From assembly GCA_949295465.1 (NCBI GenBank), contig CASFKY010000068.1, forward strand, positions 78,892 to 142,891: a stretch of 64,000 nt of DNA. The letters are read 5' to 3'. This stretch comes from an uncultured Oscillospiraceae bacterium (lineage in GTDB: Bacteria; Bacillota; Clostridia; Oscillospirales; Ruminococcaceae). This document shows, piece after piece, positions 1 to 8,941 of this stretch. The stretch's first letter is position 1, and each line of letters starts with the position of its first letter. A program made the translations under genes and the position numbers. The notes under the pieces are model-generated. The model made no database searches and was not told the origin of the DNA. It saw only the letters and a program-made list of their open reading frames with translations.

Positions 1-459
1 GTGATGGACGTGCCCGGCTACCGGCGGGTAAACTTGGACCCGGCCACCCGGTTCATCGCCACCATGAACAACGGCTATGCGGGCACCCGGGAACTGAACG
101 AGGCGCTGGCCTCCCGGTTTGTGATCATCCAGATGCCCTCCATCTCCCCCGAGGGGCTGGAAAAGCTGCTGGGCGGGGAGTTCCCCACCCTGGAAAAGAA
201 ATACCTCAAGCAGTTTGCGGCCCTTTTTATGGACCTGCAAAAGAAGTGCGAGAGCGCCGAGATCTCGGACAAGGCCCTGGACCTGCGGGGCCTGCTGGAC
301 GCGCTGCGCCTGATCCGCCAGGGGCTGAAGGCCGGGCCGGCGCTGGATATGGGCATCTCCAACAAGGTGTTTGACAGCTACGAGCAGGGGCTGATCCGGG
401 ACGTGATCACCGCCCGCATCCCCGCCGGGCTGGACCGGTCCCGCCTGTTTTCGGACTGA
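1..459 (+). CDS. MoxR/CbbQ-type AAA+ ATPase, C-terminal part (cut by window edge)
   Basis: The first base is already inside the gene; 152 residues remain. The visible part has the late half of an AAA_5 ATPase core: a Walker-B/sensor-1 neighbourhood with RFIATMNN (sensor-1 Asn) and then ELNEALASRF, the arginine-finger segment found in MoxR, NorQ and CbbQ proteins. The remaining ~90 residues are a helical lid region. Walker A lies upstream of the window. The next gene, 12 bases downstream, is a VWA-domain protein; AAA+VWA pairs of this kind usually act as metal-insertion or enzyme-activation chaperones. That pairing, rather than any specific substrate, is what can be inferred. Confidence 0.8.
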   Translation: MMDVPGYRRVNLDPATRFIATMNNGYAGTRELNEALASRFVIIQMPSISPEGLEKLLGGEFPTLEKKYLKQFAALFMDLQKKCESAEISDKALDLRGLLDALRLIRQGLKAGPALDMGISNKVFDSYEQGLIRDVITARIPAGLDRSRLFSD

Positions 460-471
460 GGGGGCCGGGCC

Positions 472-2223
472 ATGCTTACCCAACAATACAGCGCCCGGCA
501 GCGCCGGGCCCTGAACCAGGTGTGGGCGGCTGCCGGCGAATACGGCTTTGAGCCCCTGTTTTTGGCCCTGGACACCGAGGGCAGCCCGGATTTTTACATG
601 AATTTTGTGGTGGGCCTGGTGCACAAGTGGTACGGGGAGGAGATGCCCCGCCGGCTGTTCGACTCCTGGTTGGGGGATGCCCGCCAGCCCGCGCTGGACG
701 ATCTGGCCTGGCTGGCCCTGGAAAATGCGGTCTATCAGAAGGAGCTGCCCACCCGCCCGGCTCTGGAGGAGCTGCGCCAGGAACACGCCCGCCAGTTTTT
801 TGCGGGAGAGTACAAGCTCTCCCGACAGGAGTGGATGGCCAAAAACCAGCTGGTGTACAGCATGCAGGCCGCCCGCTGGCAGGAGGTGCTGGGGCGACGG
901 GGCCGTCTGCTCACCCCACGGGAACAGGGGCTGTACAGGGCCTTGGCCTGCCCCGGCAGCCTGGACGCCGGCCAGATGGAGGAGGCCATCCGCCAGATGG
1001 CCCGCCGGTATCTGGGCTTTACCGGCCAGATCCGGGCCAAATCCCCTCTGAAGATCCATTTCAGCGACCGATGGGCCCCCCTGCTCACCAAGCTGCTGCC
1101 CACCGAGATGGTGCGCACCGACGAGCTGACGGTGGGCCGCTCGGCCAAGGCCGGGCAGGACGGGATGATCCGGGCCGCCAAGGGGCTGCGCACCAGGCTG
1201 GGCAGCCGCCAGCAGCCGGAGACCGACCGGCAGTATATCGAGAGCTGCTTTGGCCGCTGCCTGTACACCCCGCCCCAGATGGCCCTTATCGAGCAGCGCC
1301 AGTGCGCCGGCAACCATCTGGGCTGTCATCTCTGGTTTTCGGCGGGCTTCCCCTCGCCGGAAAAGGCCCGCAGCCCCGCCAGCAAGCGGCTGGCCGAGCA
1401 GGCCGCCGCCCAGCAGCAGGAAAACCAGAAGGCCTTTGTCCGGGACCTGGCCCTGAACCAGAGCGCCATCCTGCGGCTGAGCGGCCAGATCCAGAACTGC
1501 CTGCTGGTGCACCAGCAGCCGGGCATGGGGCTGGGGCGGCGGGGCCGTCTCCAGAGCGCCCGGGTCTGGCGGGAGCCGGTGGTGGGGGATGGCCGGGTCT
1601 TTCTGTACCCGGAGCCGGACCCCCGGCCCAGTTTTGCGGTGGACCTGCTGCTGGACGCCTCGGCCAGCCGGCTGCACTGCCAGGAGCTGATCGCCGCTCA
1701 GGGGTACATCCTCTCCGAGAGCCTGAGCCGGTGCGGGGTGCCGGTGCGGGTGTCCAGCTTTTGCAGCCTGCGGGGCTACACAGTGCTGCGGGTGCTGAAG
1801 GAGTACGCCGACAAGGCGGGCAGCCGGCGGATCTTCGGCTATTTTGCCGCCGGCTGGAACCGGGACGGCCTGGCGCTGCGGGGGATGAGGGAACTGCTGC
1901 GTCAGGCCCCCGCCCAGAAGCACCTGCTCATCCTGCTTACCGACGCCAGCCCCAACGACAGCCGTAAGATCCCCCCCAGCGGCCGGATTCCCCTGAGCCG
2001 GGAATACGGCGGGAAGGCCGGCGTGGAGGATACCGCCGACGAGGTGCGGGCGCTGCGCCGCCAGGGGGTGCGGGTGGCGGCGGTGTTCATGGGGCCCAGC
2101 ACCTCGGTGCCCGACGCCGAGACCATCTTTGGCCGGGACCTGGTGCGCATCAGCCGGATCGATCAGCTGGCCGCCGCGGCGGGCCGGCTGATCCAGCGCC
2201 AGATCCAGGAGCTTTCGGGCTGA
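472..2223 (+). CDS. VWA-domain protein, CobT/NorD-like partner of the AAA ATPase
   Basis: 583 residues. The C-terminal third is a von Willebrand factor A domain with a MIDAS metal site: DASAS at residues 395-399 and LLTDASP with Asp491. The N-terminal ~380 residues are helical and charged, with no recognised catalytic motif, as in NorD/CoxE/CobT-type partners of MoxR ATPases. The start ATG follows GAGGGGGCC and lies 12 bases after the ATPase stop, so the two are almost certainly co-transcribed. Known families of this build remodel or load metal centres in a target enzyme. The target is not visible here, because the upstream side of the operon is outside the window. Confidence 0.75.
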   Translation: MLTQQYSARQRRALNQVWAAAGEYGFEPLFLALDTEGSPDFYMNFVVGLVHKWYGEEMPRRLFDSWLGDARQPALDDLAWLALENAVYQKELPTRPALEELRQEHARQFFAGEYKLSRQEWMAKNQLVYSMQAARWQEVLGRRGRLLTPREQGLYRALACPGSLDAGQMEEAIRQMARRYLGFTGQIRAKSPLKIHFSDRWAPLLTKLLPTEMVRTDELTVGRSAKAGQDGMIRAAKGLRTRLGSRQQPETDRQYIESCFGRCLYTPPQMALIEQRQCAGNHLGCHLWFSAGFPSPEKARSPASKRLAEQAAAQQQENQKAFVRDLALNQSAILRLSGQIQNCLLVHQQPGMGLGRRGRLQSARVWREPVVGDGRVFLYPEPDPRPSFAVDLLLDASASRLHCQELIAAQGYILSESLSRCGVPVRVSSFCSLRGYTVLRVLKEYADKAGSRRIFGYFAAGWNRDGLALRGMRELLRQAPAQKHLLILLTDASPNDSRKIPPSGRIPLSREYGGKAGVEDTADEVRALRRQGVRVAAVFMGPSTSVPDAETIFGRDLVRISRIDQLAAAAGRLIQRQIQELSG

Positions 2224-2240
2224 AATTTTCAGCAAAAACA

Positions 2241-2282
2241 GGTTCCCCCGCCGGATTTATCCGGCGGGGGAACCCGTTTTTA
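2241..2282. terminator. Rho-independent terminator, probably bidirectional
   Basis: A perfect 15-bp stem (2241-2255 with 2260-2274) and a TTTA loop are followed by CGTTTTTA. On the minus strand the stem is followed by a TTTTT run, so it can also end the convergent MBL gene. Confidence 0.9.
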
Positions 2283-2314
2283 GAGGAAAGAAAAGGCAGA
2301 AGAAAAGACAGGGC

Positions 2315-3916
2315 TCAGCGGTCCCACTTGTCGCACAGGGACTGGATCTGGCTGGCAAAGCGGGCCAGGTCCTTGTTGGAGCCGCCCTCGTTGTGCTGGA
2401 TCACGGTCATCAGGCGCTTGCCGGCATCCACCAGACGCTGGAAGGCAGTGGAGACACGGGTGCCCACCGGCGAGGGCTTTTCCACCCGTTTGGCAACACC
2501 CTCCCGGGTGAACACCCCCTGCGCAAGGTCAAATTCGGCCCCGGAGAAGGGGGCAAAGGCGTCAATGCCCAGCTCGTCCCGCAGGCGGGCGGCGAAGATC
2601 TCGGTGACGGTGTCCTCCCCGTGGACCACAAAGATTTTTTTGGGCTTGGGGGAGAAATGCCCCGCCCAAGCCATCAGGCCCTGGTTGTCCGCATGGCCGC
2701 TGATGCCGGCCAGCTGGCGGATCTGGGCCCGCACCTCGATGGTTTCGCCAAAGAGCTTCACCTCCCGGGCGCCCTCCACCAGGGCCCGGCCCAGGGTGCC
2801 CCCGGCCTGATAGCCCACAAACAGGATGGTGCACTCCGGCCGCCACAGGTTGTGTTTCAGGTGGTGGCGGATCCGCCCGGCCTCGCACATGCCGCTGGCC
2901 GAGAGGATCACCTTGGGCCGCTCGTCAAAGTTGATGGCCTTGGATTCCTCCGAGGTGGTGGTGGTGGTGAGCCCCGCAAAGTGGAGGGGGTTGATGCCCT
3001 GGCGCACCATCTCCAGGGTCTCCTGGTCAAAGCAGTCGGAGATGTTGGCTTTGAACACGGTGGTGGCCTCGATGGCCAGGGGGCTGTCCACAAAGACCGG
3101 GAAATCCTCATGGCCTTTCACCAGGCCCTGGTCCTTGATCTGACGCAGGAAATAGAGCATCTCCTGGGTGCGGCCCACCGCAAAGGAGGGGATCACCACA
3201 TTGCCGCCCTTGTCAAAGGTCTGCTGCAGCACCGAGGCCAGCTCCGCCACATACTCGGGCCGTGGGCCGTGGCTTCGGTCGCCGTAGGTGGATTCCATCA
3301 CCACATAGTCGGCCTCGTTCAGATACTGGGGGTCCCGGATGAGGGGCTGGTTTGTGTTGCCGATGTCGCCGCTGAAAACCAGCTTGACGGTTTTGCCCTC
3401 CTCGGTGATCCACAGCTCAATGCTGGCGCTGCCCAACAGGTGGCCCGCGTCGATGAAGCGCACATCCACCCCCTCGCAGACCGGCATCCGCTGGTTGTAG
3501 GGCATCCCCTCAAACTGCTCCAGGCAGCCCAGGGCGTCCTGCATGGTGTAGAGAGGCACATACTCCTCGGCGCCCGAACGCTTGGCCTTGCGGTTGCGCC
3601 ACTCCGCCTCAAATTCCTGGATGTGGGCCGAGTCTTGCAGCATGATGTCGCAGAGCTGCCGGGTGGCCTGGGTACACCACACCGGCCCCCGGAACCCGTT
3701 TTTGTACAAGAGGGGGATGCGGCCCGAGTGGTCGATGTGGGCATGGGTCAAAAACAATCCGTCCAGTTCGCCGGGGGCCACCGGGATGGGCTGGTTTTCG
3801 TAGATGTCGCGCCCCTGCTCCATGCCGCAGTCGATGAGGAACTGCTTGCCGCAGGCGGAAAGCAGGGTGCAGCTGCCGGTTACTTCATGGTCAGCGCCCA
3901 AAAATGTAAGCTTCAT
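2315..3916 (-). CDS. MBL-fold beta-CASP ribonuclease-like protein
   Basis: 533 residues. The metallo-beta-lactamase signature THAHIDHSG is at residues 57-65, with a further His in DAGHLLGSAS. The middle has the beta-CASP motifs (SFAVGRTQEML, ILSASGMCEAGRIRHHL) and then GISGHADNQGL, the C-terminal motif of the RNA-specificity (RMMBL) domain. This is the CPSF73/archaeal-aCPSF-like branch often annotated as exonuclease of the beta-lactamase fold involved in RNA processing. The ~70 residue C-terminal tail after the RMMBL domain is lineage specific. RNA cleavage is inferred from the family; the substrate is unknown. It is a single-gene unit facing its own promoter at 3979-4007. Confidence 0.85.
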   Translation of the reverse strand: MKLTFLGADHEVTGSCTLLSACGKQFLIDCGMEQGRDIYENQPIPVAPGELDGLFLTHAHIDHSGRIPLLYKNGFRGPVWCTQATRQLCDIMLQDSAHIQEFEAEWRNRKAKRSGAEEYVPLYTMQDALGCLEQFEGMPYNQRMPVCEGVDVRFIDAGHLLGSASIELWITEEGKTVKLVFSGDIGNTNQPLIRDPQYLNEADYVVMESTYGDRSHGPRPEYVAELASVLQQTFDKGGNVVIPSFAVGRTQEMLYFLRQIKDQGLVKGHEDFPVFVDSPLAIEATTVFKANISDCFDQETLEMVRQGINPLHFAGLTTTTTSEESKAINFDERPKVILSASGMCEAGRIRHHLKHNLWRPECTILFVGYQAGGTLGRALVEGAREVKLFGETIEVRAQIRQLAGISGHADNQGLMAWAGHFSPKPKKIFVVHGEDTVTEIFAARLRDELGIDAFAPFSGAEFDLAQGVFTREGVAKRVEKPSPVGTRVSTAFQRLVDAGKRLMTVIQHNEGGSNKDLARFASQIQSLCDKWDR

Positions 3917-3978
3917 AGCGTTGGTTTGTCACCTCACTTGGCCAAAAGGGCCGTTTGTTGGGAGTGTTCCTTGGATAT

Positions 3979-4007
3979 AGTATACAATATTATCTATAAA
4001 AAGTCGA
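3979..4007 (-). promoter_or_regulatory. Sigma-A promoter for the beta-CASP gene
   Basis: Reading on the minus strand, TCGACT is separated by 17 bp from TATACT, about 60 bases before the start codon. Confidence 0.6.
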
Positions 4008-4059
4008 TGTTTTTTCACGAATCTGACCACTTTGGCCCGAATGACGGCGCGGCTTTTTC

Positions 4060-4088
4060 TTGTGCGGCGGGTCGATTTGTGCTATCAT
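4060..4088 (+). promoter_or_regulatory. Sigma-A promoter for the 4131 gene
   Basis: TTGTGC, a 17-bp spacer and TATCAT lie about 40 bases before the ATG at 4131. Confidence 0.6.
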
Positions 4089-4130
4089 GCTTATAAATTA
4101 CCAATACAACGAGCGAATGGAGAGAAGAGT

Positions 4131-5000
4131 ATGATCGCACTGTTTCCCTCCCTGCGGGTGGGAGAAGCAATCCTGTATCTTGCGGACCTGGCGGTGCTGG
4201 GCTATTTCTGGCAAAAGGGCCAGCTGGGGCTGCCGGTGCTGCTCCCCTGCCTGGCGGCGCTGGTGCTCATCCCGCTGGTCATCCGGCTGGCGGCAGTGCT
4301 CAAGCACCAGAAGCTGGTGAATATCCTCTTCCGCAAGCTGGACCCGGAGGCTTTTATCCAGGCCTATGAACCCCTCATGAAGCGGGCGGAGGGCAAGCCC
4401 GGGCTGGAGAGCACCCTGCGCAACTTCCTCAGCACCGGCTATGCCAGCAAGGGAGATTTTGAGACCGCCATCCGCCTGCTGGACGAAACGCCCCCGGTGG
4501 AGGGCAAGCAGGCGGTGCGGGGCCGGGCCATCCAGCTGGGCAACCTGTGCAACATCTATCTCATGAAGGGAGATGTGTCCGAAGCACAGGACCTGCTCCA
4601 TCAGCTGGAAGATCTTTTGGACGACGACACCGAGGACCAGGCCGGAAAGGACATGCAGGGCAATGTGGTCACTCTGAAAAACTATCTCCAGGCGGCCCGG
4701 GGCTGGCGGGCGGATGAAAAGTATCTGCGCAACCTGGCCCTGAACGCGGTGGAGCCCTTCCACCAGGTGACCAATTGCTATCAGCTGGCTCTGGCCCAGC
4801 TGGGTTCCCGCAAGCGGGCCCAGGCCCTGGAAAATCTGAAAAAGGTGGCGGACCGGGCGCCCGGCCTGTACATCGGCCAGGAGGCTGCCCGGCGGGCCGA
4901 AAAGCTGGAGCAGGAGATGCCGGAAGAGGAGAAGAATCAGGCCACTCCGCCCAGCGAGCGGATCGTGCTGCGGCCCTTTCTCAAGCGCCGCCGCTGGTGA
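4131..5000 (+). CDS. Membrane-anchored TPR-like protein of unknown function
   Basis: 289 residues. Two hydrophobic segments (about residues 11-27 and 32-54) form an N-terminal membrane hairpin. The rest is a soluble helical region that looks like degenerate tetratricopeptide repeats (LGNLCNIYLMKGDVSEAQDLL, then NCYQLALAQLGSRKRAQALENL). The C-terminus is charged and polar. The ATG follows GGAGAGAAG. The gene stands alone, with its own promoter and a terminator. TPR proteins generally act as scaffolds; I cannot name a partner and do not recognise a specific family. Confidence 0.7.
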   Translation: MIALFPSLRVGEAILYLADLAVLGYFWQKGQLGLPVLLPCLAALVLIPLVIRLAAVLKHQKLVNILFRKLDPEAFIQAYEPLMKRAEGKPGLESTLRNFLSTGYASKGDFETAIRLLDETPPVEGKQAVRGRAIQLGNLCNIYLMKGDVSEAQDLLHQLEDLLDDDTEDQAGKDMQGNVVTLKNYLQAARGWRADEKYLRNLALNAVEPFHQVTNCYQLALAQLGSRKRAQALENLKKVADRAPGLYIGQEAARRAEKLEQEMPEEEKNQATPPSERIVLRPFLKRRRW

Positions 5001-5019
5001 GATCATACATGCCAAAAAA

Positions 5020-5052
5020 CCGCCCCGGGAGAATTCCCCCGGGGCGGCTTTT
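5020..5052. terminator. Bidirectional terminator between convergent genes
   Basis: A 10-bp G+C stem (5020-5029 with 5038-5047) is followed by CTTTTTG, with an A6 run on the other side that gives a T run for the minus strand. Confidence 0.85.
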
Positions 5053-5060
5053 TGTATGTC

Positions 5061-5923
<863 letters not shown>

Positions 5924-5936
<13 letters not shown>

Positions 5937-7039
5937 ATGAGAGTTCCTCCTTTGGGGATCTGCTGGGTCACGCAGTGGATATTGCCGCCCCCCAGCAGGA
6001 TCTCCCGGCTGGGGATGGGCAGGGCGATGCGGGGGGCAAACAGCCGGCCCAGAATCTCCAGGGCCAGGGCGTCGTGGGGGTCCCCGAACTGGGGCACCAG
6101 CACATGGCCGTTGGAGAGATAAAAGTTCACATAGCTGGCGGCCAGCCGCTCGCCGGCCTCCCGCGTATCCTCTCCCTCTTCAAAGTCGTAGCCTTCCAGT
6201 TCCTGGGGGGCCACCACCTGGGGCCTTTGGGGGATGGGCAGCTTGTGCACCTTCAGGGGCCGGCCCTGGGCGTCGGTGGCCCTTTCCAGATATTCCAGAC
6301 ACTGGAGGCTCAGGGGGTACTGGGGGTCGGACTCGTCGTCGGTCCAGGCCAGCACCACTTCCCCCGGCCGCACAAAAGCGCACACATTGTCCACATGCTC
6401 GTTGGTCTCGTCGTTGTAGATGCCCCGGGGCAGCCAGAGCACCTTCTGGATGCCCAGATACTCCCGCAGCTTTTTCTCGATCTGCTGCCGGCTCAGGTCC
6501 GGGTTGCGCCCCGGGCTCAGCAGGCAGCTCTCGGTGGTGAGCAGGGTGCCCTCCCCGTCGGTGTGGATGGAGCCCCCCTCCAGCACAAAGGGGGAGGCGT
6601 CGTACCAGTCCACCCCCAGCGCCTGGCAGAGGGCCGGGGCCAGGGCGTCGTCCTTTTCCCAGTGGGCATAGAGCCCGTCCACCGTTCCGCCCCAGGCGTT
6701 GAACCGCCAGTTCACCCCCCGAAGCCCGCCCTTGCCGTCCACCACAAAGGTGGGGCCGGTATCCCGGGCCCAGGCATCGTCGCTCTCCAGGGGGATCACC
6801 CGGGCCGCCTGCCCCAGAGCCTGGCGGGCCTGGGGCACAAGGGCCGGCGGGGTCAGCATGTAGACGGTCTCGGTGAGGGCGATGGCCCGGGCCAGCCGGG
6901 CAAAAGCCTCCCGGGCTTTCACCGCCCCAAAGGGCCAGCTGCCCGGCCGGTGGGGCCAGATCATCAGGCAGCCCTGGTGGGGCGAAAACTCGGCGGGCAT
7001 GAAAAAGCCGTCCCGGCAGGGCAGAGAATCTTGCTTCAT
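5924..7039 (-). CDS. aguA: Agmatine deiminase
   Basis: 371 residues, full length for the porphyromonas-type peptidyl-arginine-deiminase family. It hydrolyses agmatine to N-carbamoylputrescine and ammonia. The motifs are LMIWPHRPGSWP near the N-terminus, DDAWARDTGPTF (substrate Asp), NDETNEHVDN, and the catalytic Cys356 in GGGNIHCVTQQ close to the C-terminus. It sits between a DUF554 membrane protein (12-base gap upstream) and aguB (13-base overlap downstream), so the three genes form one operon. No agmatine/putrescine antiporter is adjacent, so the role may be putrescine synthesis rather than acid-stress energy gain. Confidence 0.95.
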
Positions 7040-7051
7040 GGTTCCTCCTCT

Positions 7052-7738
7052 TTACAGGGGCAAAAAGCCCTTGACCGCAAAGAAAATCAGGGGCACGAAC
7101 AGGGAAGGCAGCAGGTTCAGGGCCTTCAGGTCCTTGATTTTCAGGATGGACAGCCCGGTGGACAGGATGAGAAATCCGCCCACGATGCACAATTCACAGA
7201 CCACCTCGTCCGAGAAAAAGGAGCCGGACACGTACCGGGTGAGCAGGTAGATGCTGCCCTGCCAGCAGAACAGCACCGGCGCCGCCAGCACCATGCCCAC
7301 CCCGTAGGTGGAGGCCAGCACCGTGGAGGTGACCAGGTCCAGGGCGGCGTTGGTGAACAGGTAGGTCTCATCCCCGTACAGGGCGCTCATCACCGGCCCC
7401 ACGATGGAGAGGGTGCCGATGCAGAACAGGAGGATGCCGGTGGTAAGCCCCTGGGCCAGCTGTCCCCCCGCGTGGCGGGAGACCAGGTCGTTGAAGCGCC
7501 GGTCCAGATCCAGCCGGGTGCCCGCCAGGCTGCCCAGCACCAGGCTGACGATGAAGAGCACCGGGTACTGGCTGTCGGACATATGGCTGACCACCGCGTT
7601 GATGCCGATGCCGCAGGCGGCCAGCCCGCAGGCGTTGAAGAGCCCGGCCTCATATTTCGGGCCGATGCCCCGTTTGAGGGTACTGCCCACCAGCCCTCCG
7701 ATCAGGATGGCGGCAGTGTTGGTCAGGGTACCGATCAT
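7052..7738 (-). CDS. DUF554 family membrane protein (YdfK-like)
   Basis: 228 residues with about six to seven hydrophobic segments. The N-terminus MIGTLTNTAAILIGGLVG and the LGSLAGTRLDLD segment are typical of DUF554. The function is not known; members are presumed transporters. It is the first gene of the operon with aguA and aguB. That position makes a link to agmatine or polyamine movement conceivable, but DUF554 genes occur in many contexts, so this is only a guess. A TATAAT hexamer lies on the minus strand about 50 bases upstream. Confidence 0.85.
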   Translation of the reverse strand: MIGTLTNTAAILIGGLVGSTLKRGIGPKYEAGLFNACGLAACGIGINAVVSHMSDSQYPVLFIVSLVLGSLAGTRLDLDRRFNDLVSRHAGGQLAQGLTTGILLFCIGTLSIVGPVMSALYGDETYLFTNAALDLVTSTVLASTYGVGMVLAAPVLFCWQGSIYLLTRYVSGSFFSDEVVCELCIVGGFLILSTGLSILKIKDLKALNLLPSLFVPLIFFAVKGFLPL

Positions 7739-7895
7739 GACAAAAACTCGCTTTCTCCACAGGATATTTTTCTTGCAACGCTACCCATTATACCGTATTT
7801 TCGGCCCGGAAAAAAGGGGGCGGCGGGCCGGTGTACTTTCGCCGGCGCTTGTGCTACAATAAACACAAACCAAGAAAAACGGAGAGCGCAACGCG

Positions 7896-8327
7896 ATGAA
7901 GATACTGGCTGTGGATTACGGCGAGGCCCGCACCGGGCTGGCCAGCTGCGACCCGGGAGAGATCCTGGTCACCCCCATCACCCCCCAAATTGAGGAGAAA
8001 AGCCTGAACAAGGCGGTGGCCCGGGTGTGCGAGAAGGCCCGGGAGATCGGCGCGGAGCGGATCTTGCTGGGCCTGCCCCTGAATATGGACGGCACCGAGG
8101 GCCCCCGGGCCAAAAAGAGCCGCAAGATCCAGGCCATGCTGGAGGCGGGCACCGGCCTGCCGGTGGTGTTGTGGGACGAACGGCGCACCACCGTGTCGGC
8201 GGCGGCCATCCTGGCGGGCAACGACACCTTCGGCAAAAAACGCAAGGAGCGGCTGGATTCGGTGAGCGCGGCCGTCTTGCTGGAAAGCTACCTGGCCTAC
8301 CGCAGCCATCACCCGGAGGAGACCTGA
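7896..8327 (+). CDS. ruvX: Putative pre-16S rRNA nuclease / Holliday-junction-resolvase fold protein RuvX (YqgF)
   Basis: 143 residues, normal for YqgF. The RNase-H-like fold is shown by LAVDYGEARTGLA at the N-terminus (catalytic Asp7), ILLGLPLNMDG in the middle and LWDERRTT toward the end. The family processes the 5' end of 16S rRNA precursor. ATG follows GGAGAGCGC. The stop is one base before the start of the DUF1836 gene, so the two are coupled. An extended -10 (TGCTACAAT) lies about 35 bases before the ATG. Confidence 0.93.
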   Translation: MKILAVDYGEARTGLASCDPGEILVTPITPQIEEKSLNKAVARVCEKAREIGAERILLGLPLNMDGTEGPRAKKSRKIQAMLEAGTGLPVVLWDERRTTVSAAAILAGNDTFGKKRKERLDSVSAAVLLESYLAYRSHHPEET

Positions 8328-8328
8328 T

Positions 8329-8880
8329 ATGAGCATCGCCTTTGATCATTCACCCCAGACCCGGCAGGCGCTGGAGTACCACTGCCCCCGCTGGAGGGAG
8401 CTGCCGGCGCTGGAACTGTATATGGACCAGATGACCGGCTATATCGCCGACGTGCTGCGCCCGCTGCTGGACAGCGAGGAGGGGGAGCGCCCCCTCACCA
8501 AGGCCATGGTGAACAACTATGTGAAGGCCCGGATGATCCCCCGGCCGGACAAGAAAAAGTACCGGCGGGAGCACCTGGCCCACCTGATCCTGCTCTGCGC
8601 CATGAAGCAGGTGCTCAGCCTGCCCGAGGCTTGGTCGGTGTTGCAGATGAGCCAGCAGGAGAACACCTTCCCCCAGGTGTACGACTACTTCTGCCAGGAG
8701 CTGGAAAACTCCCTGGCCCAGGTGTGGGGTCAGCCCTGCCGGGGGGAGGAGGCCGGCCTGGAGGGAGAGGGCGCCGTGCTGATCCTCCGCCTTACCCAGG
8801 CCTGCGCCAACAAAATTTACCTGCAAAAGCGGATCGCCTTTGAGGAGGCGGGCAGCGCCCCCGAGCCCCGCAAGAAATAA
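8329..8880 (+). CDS. DUF1836 domain protein, probable HTH-type DNA-binding protein
   Basis: 183 residues. The segment LTKAMVNNYVKARMIPRP, followed by KKKYRREHLAHLILLCAMKQVLSL, is the DUF1836 core, which resembles a MerR-type winged helix with its recognition helix and wing. No effector domain is obvious; the second half is helical. The start codon comes one base after the ruvX stop. The gene ends in a strong terminator. Regulation of something nearby is possible, but the sequence does not say what. Confidence 0.85.
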   Translation: MSIAFDHSPQTRQALEYHCPRWRELPALELYMDQMTGYIADVLRPLLDSEEGERPLTKAMVNNYVKARMIPRPDKKKYRREHLAHLILLCAMKQVLSLPEAWSVLQMSQQENTFPQVYDYFCQELENSLAQVWGQPCRGEEAGLEGEGAVLILRLTQACANKIYLQKRIAFEEAGSAPEPRKK

Positions 8881-8906
8881 GGCCGGCGCTGCTGTTCTAA
8901 AACAAT

Positions 8907-8940
8907 AAAACTCCCCGCCTCAAAAGGGCGGGGAGTTTTT
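8907..8940. terminator. Bidirectional terminator
   Basis: A 13-bp stem (8907-8919 with 8927-8939), whose outer A4/T4 pairs serve as the U-tract in both directions, lies between the convergent DUF1836 and cls genes. Confidence 0.88.
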
Positions 8941-8941
8941 G

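Noticed and set aside
2393-4096. Long plus-strand frame of 567 codons across the beta-CASP gene
   Set aside because: It lies opposite a clear gene, is rich in His/Gly/Gln as antisense frames of G+C-rich genes are, and shows no family motif. The same applies to frames at 627-1967, 5975-7993, 32723-34747 and 39702-41834 on the plus strand and at 23079-24932 and 47782-49377 on the minus strand.
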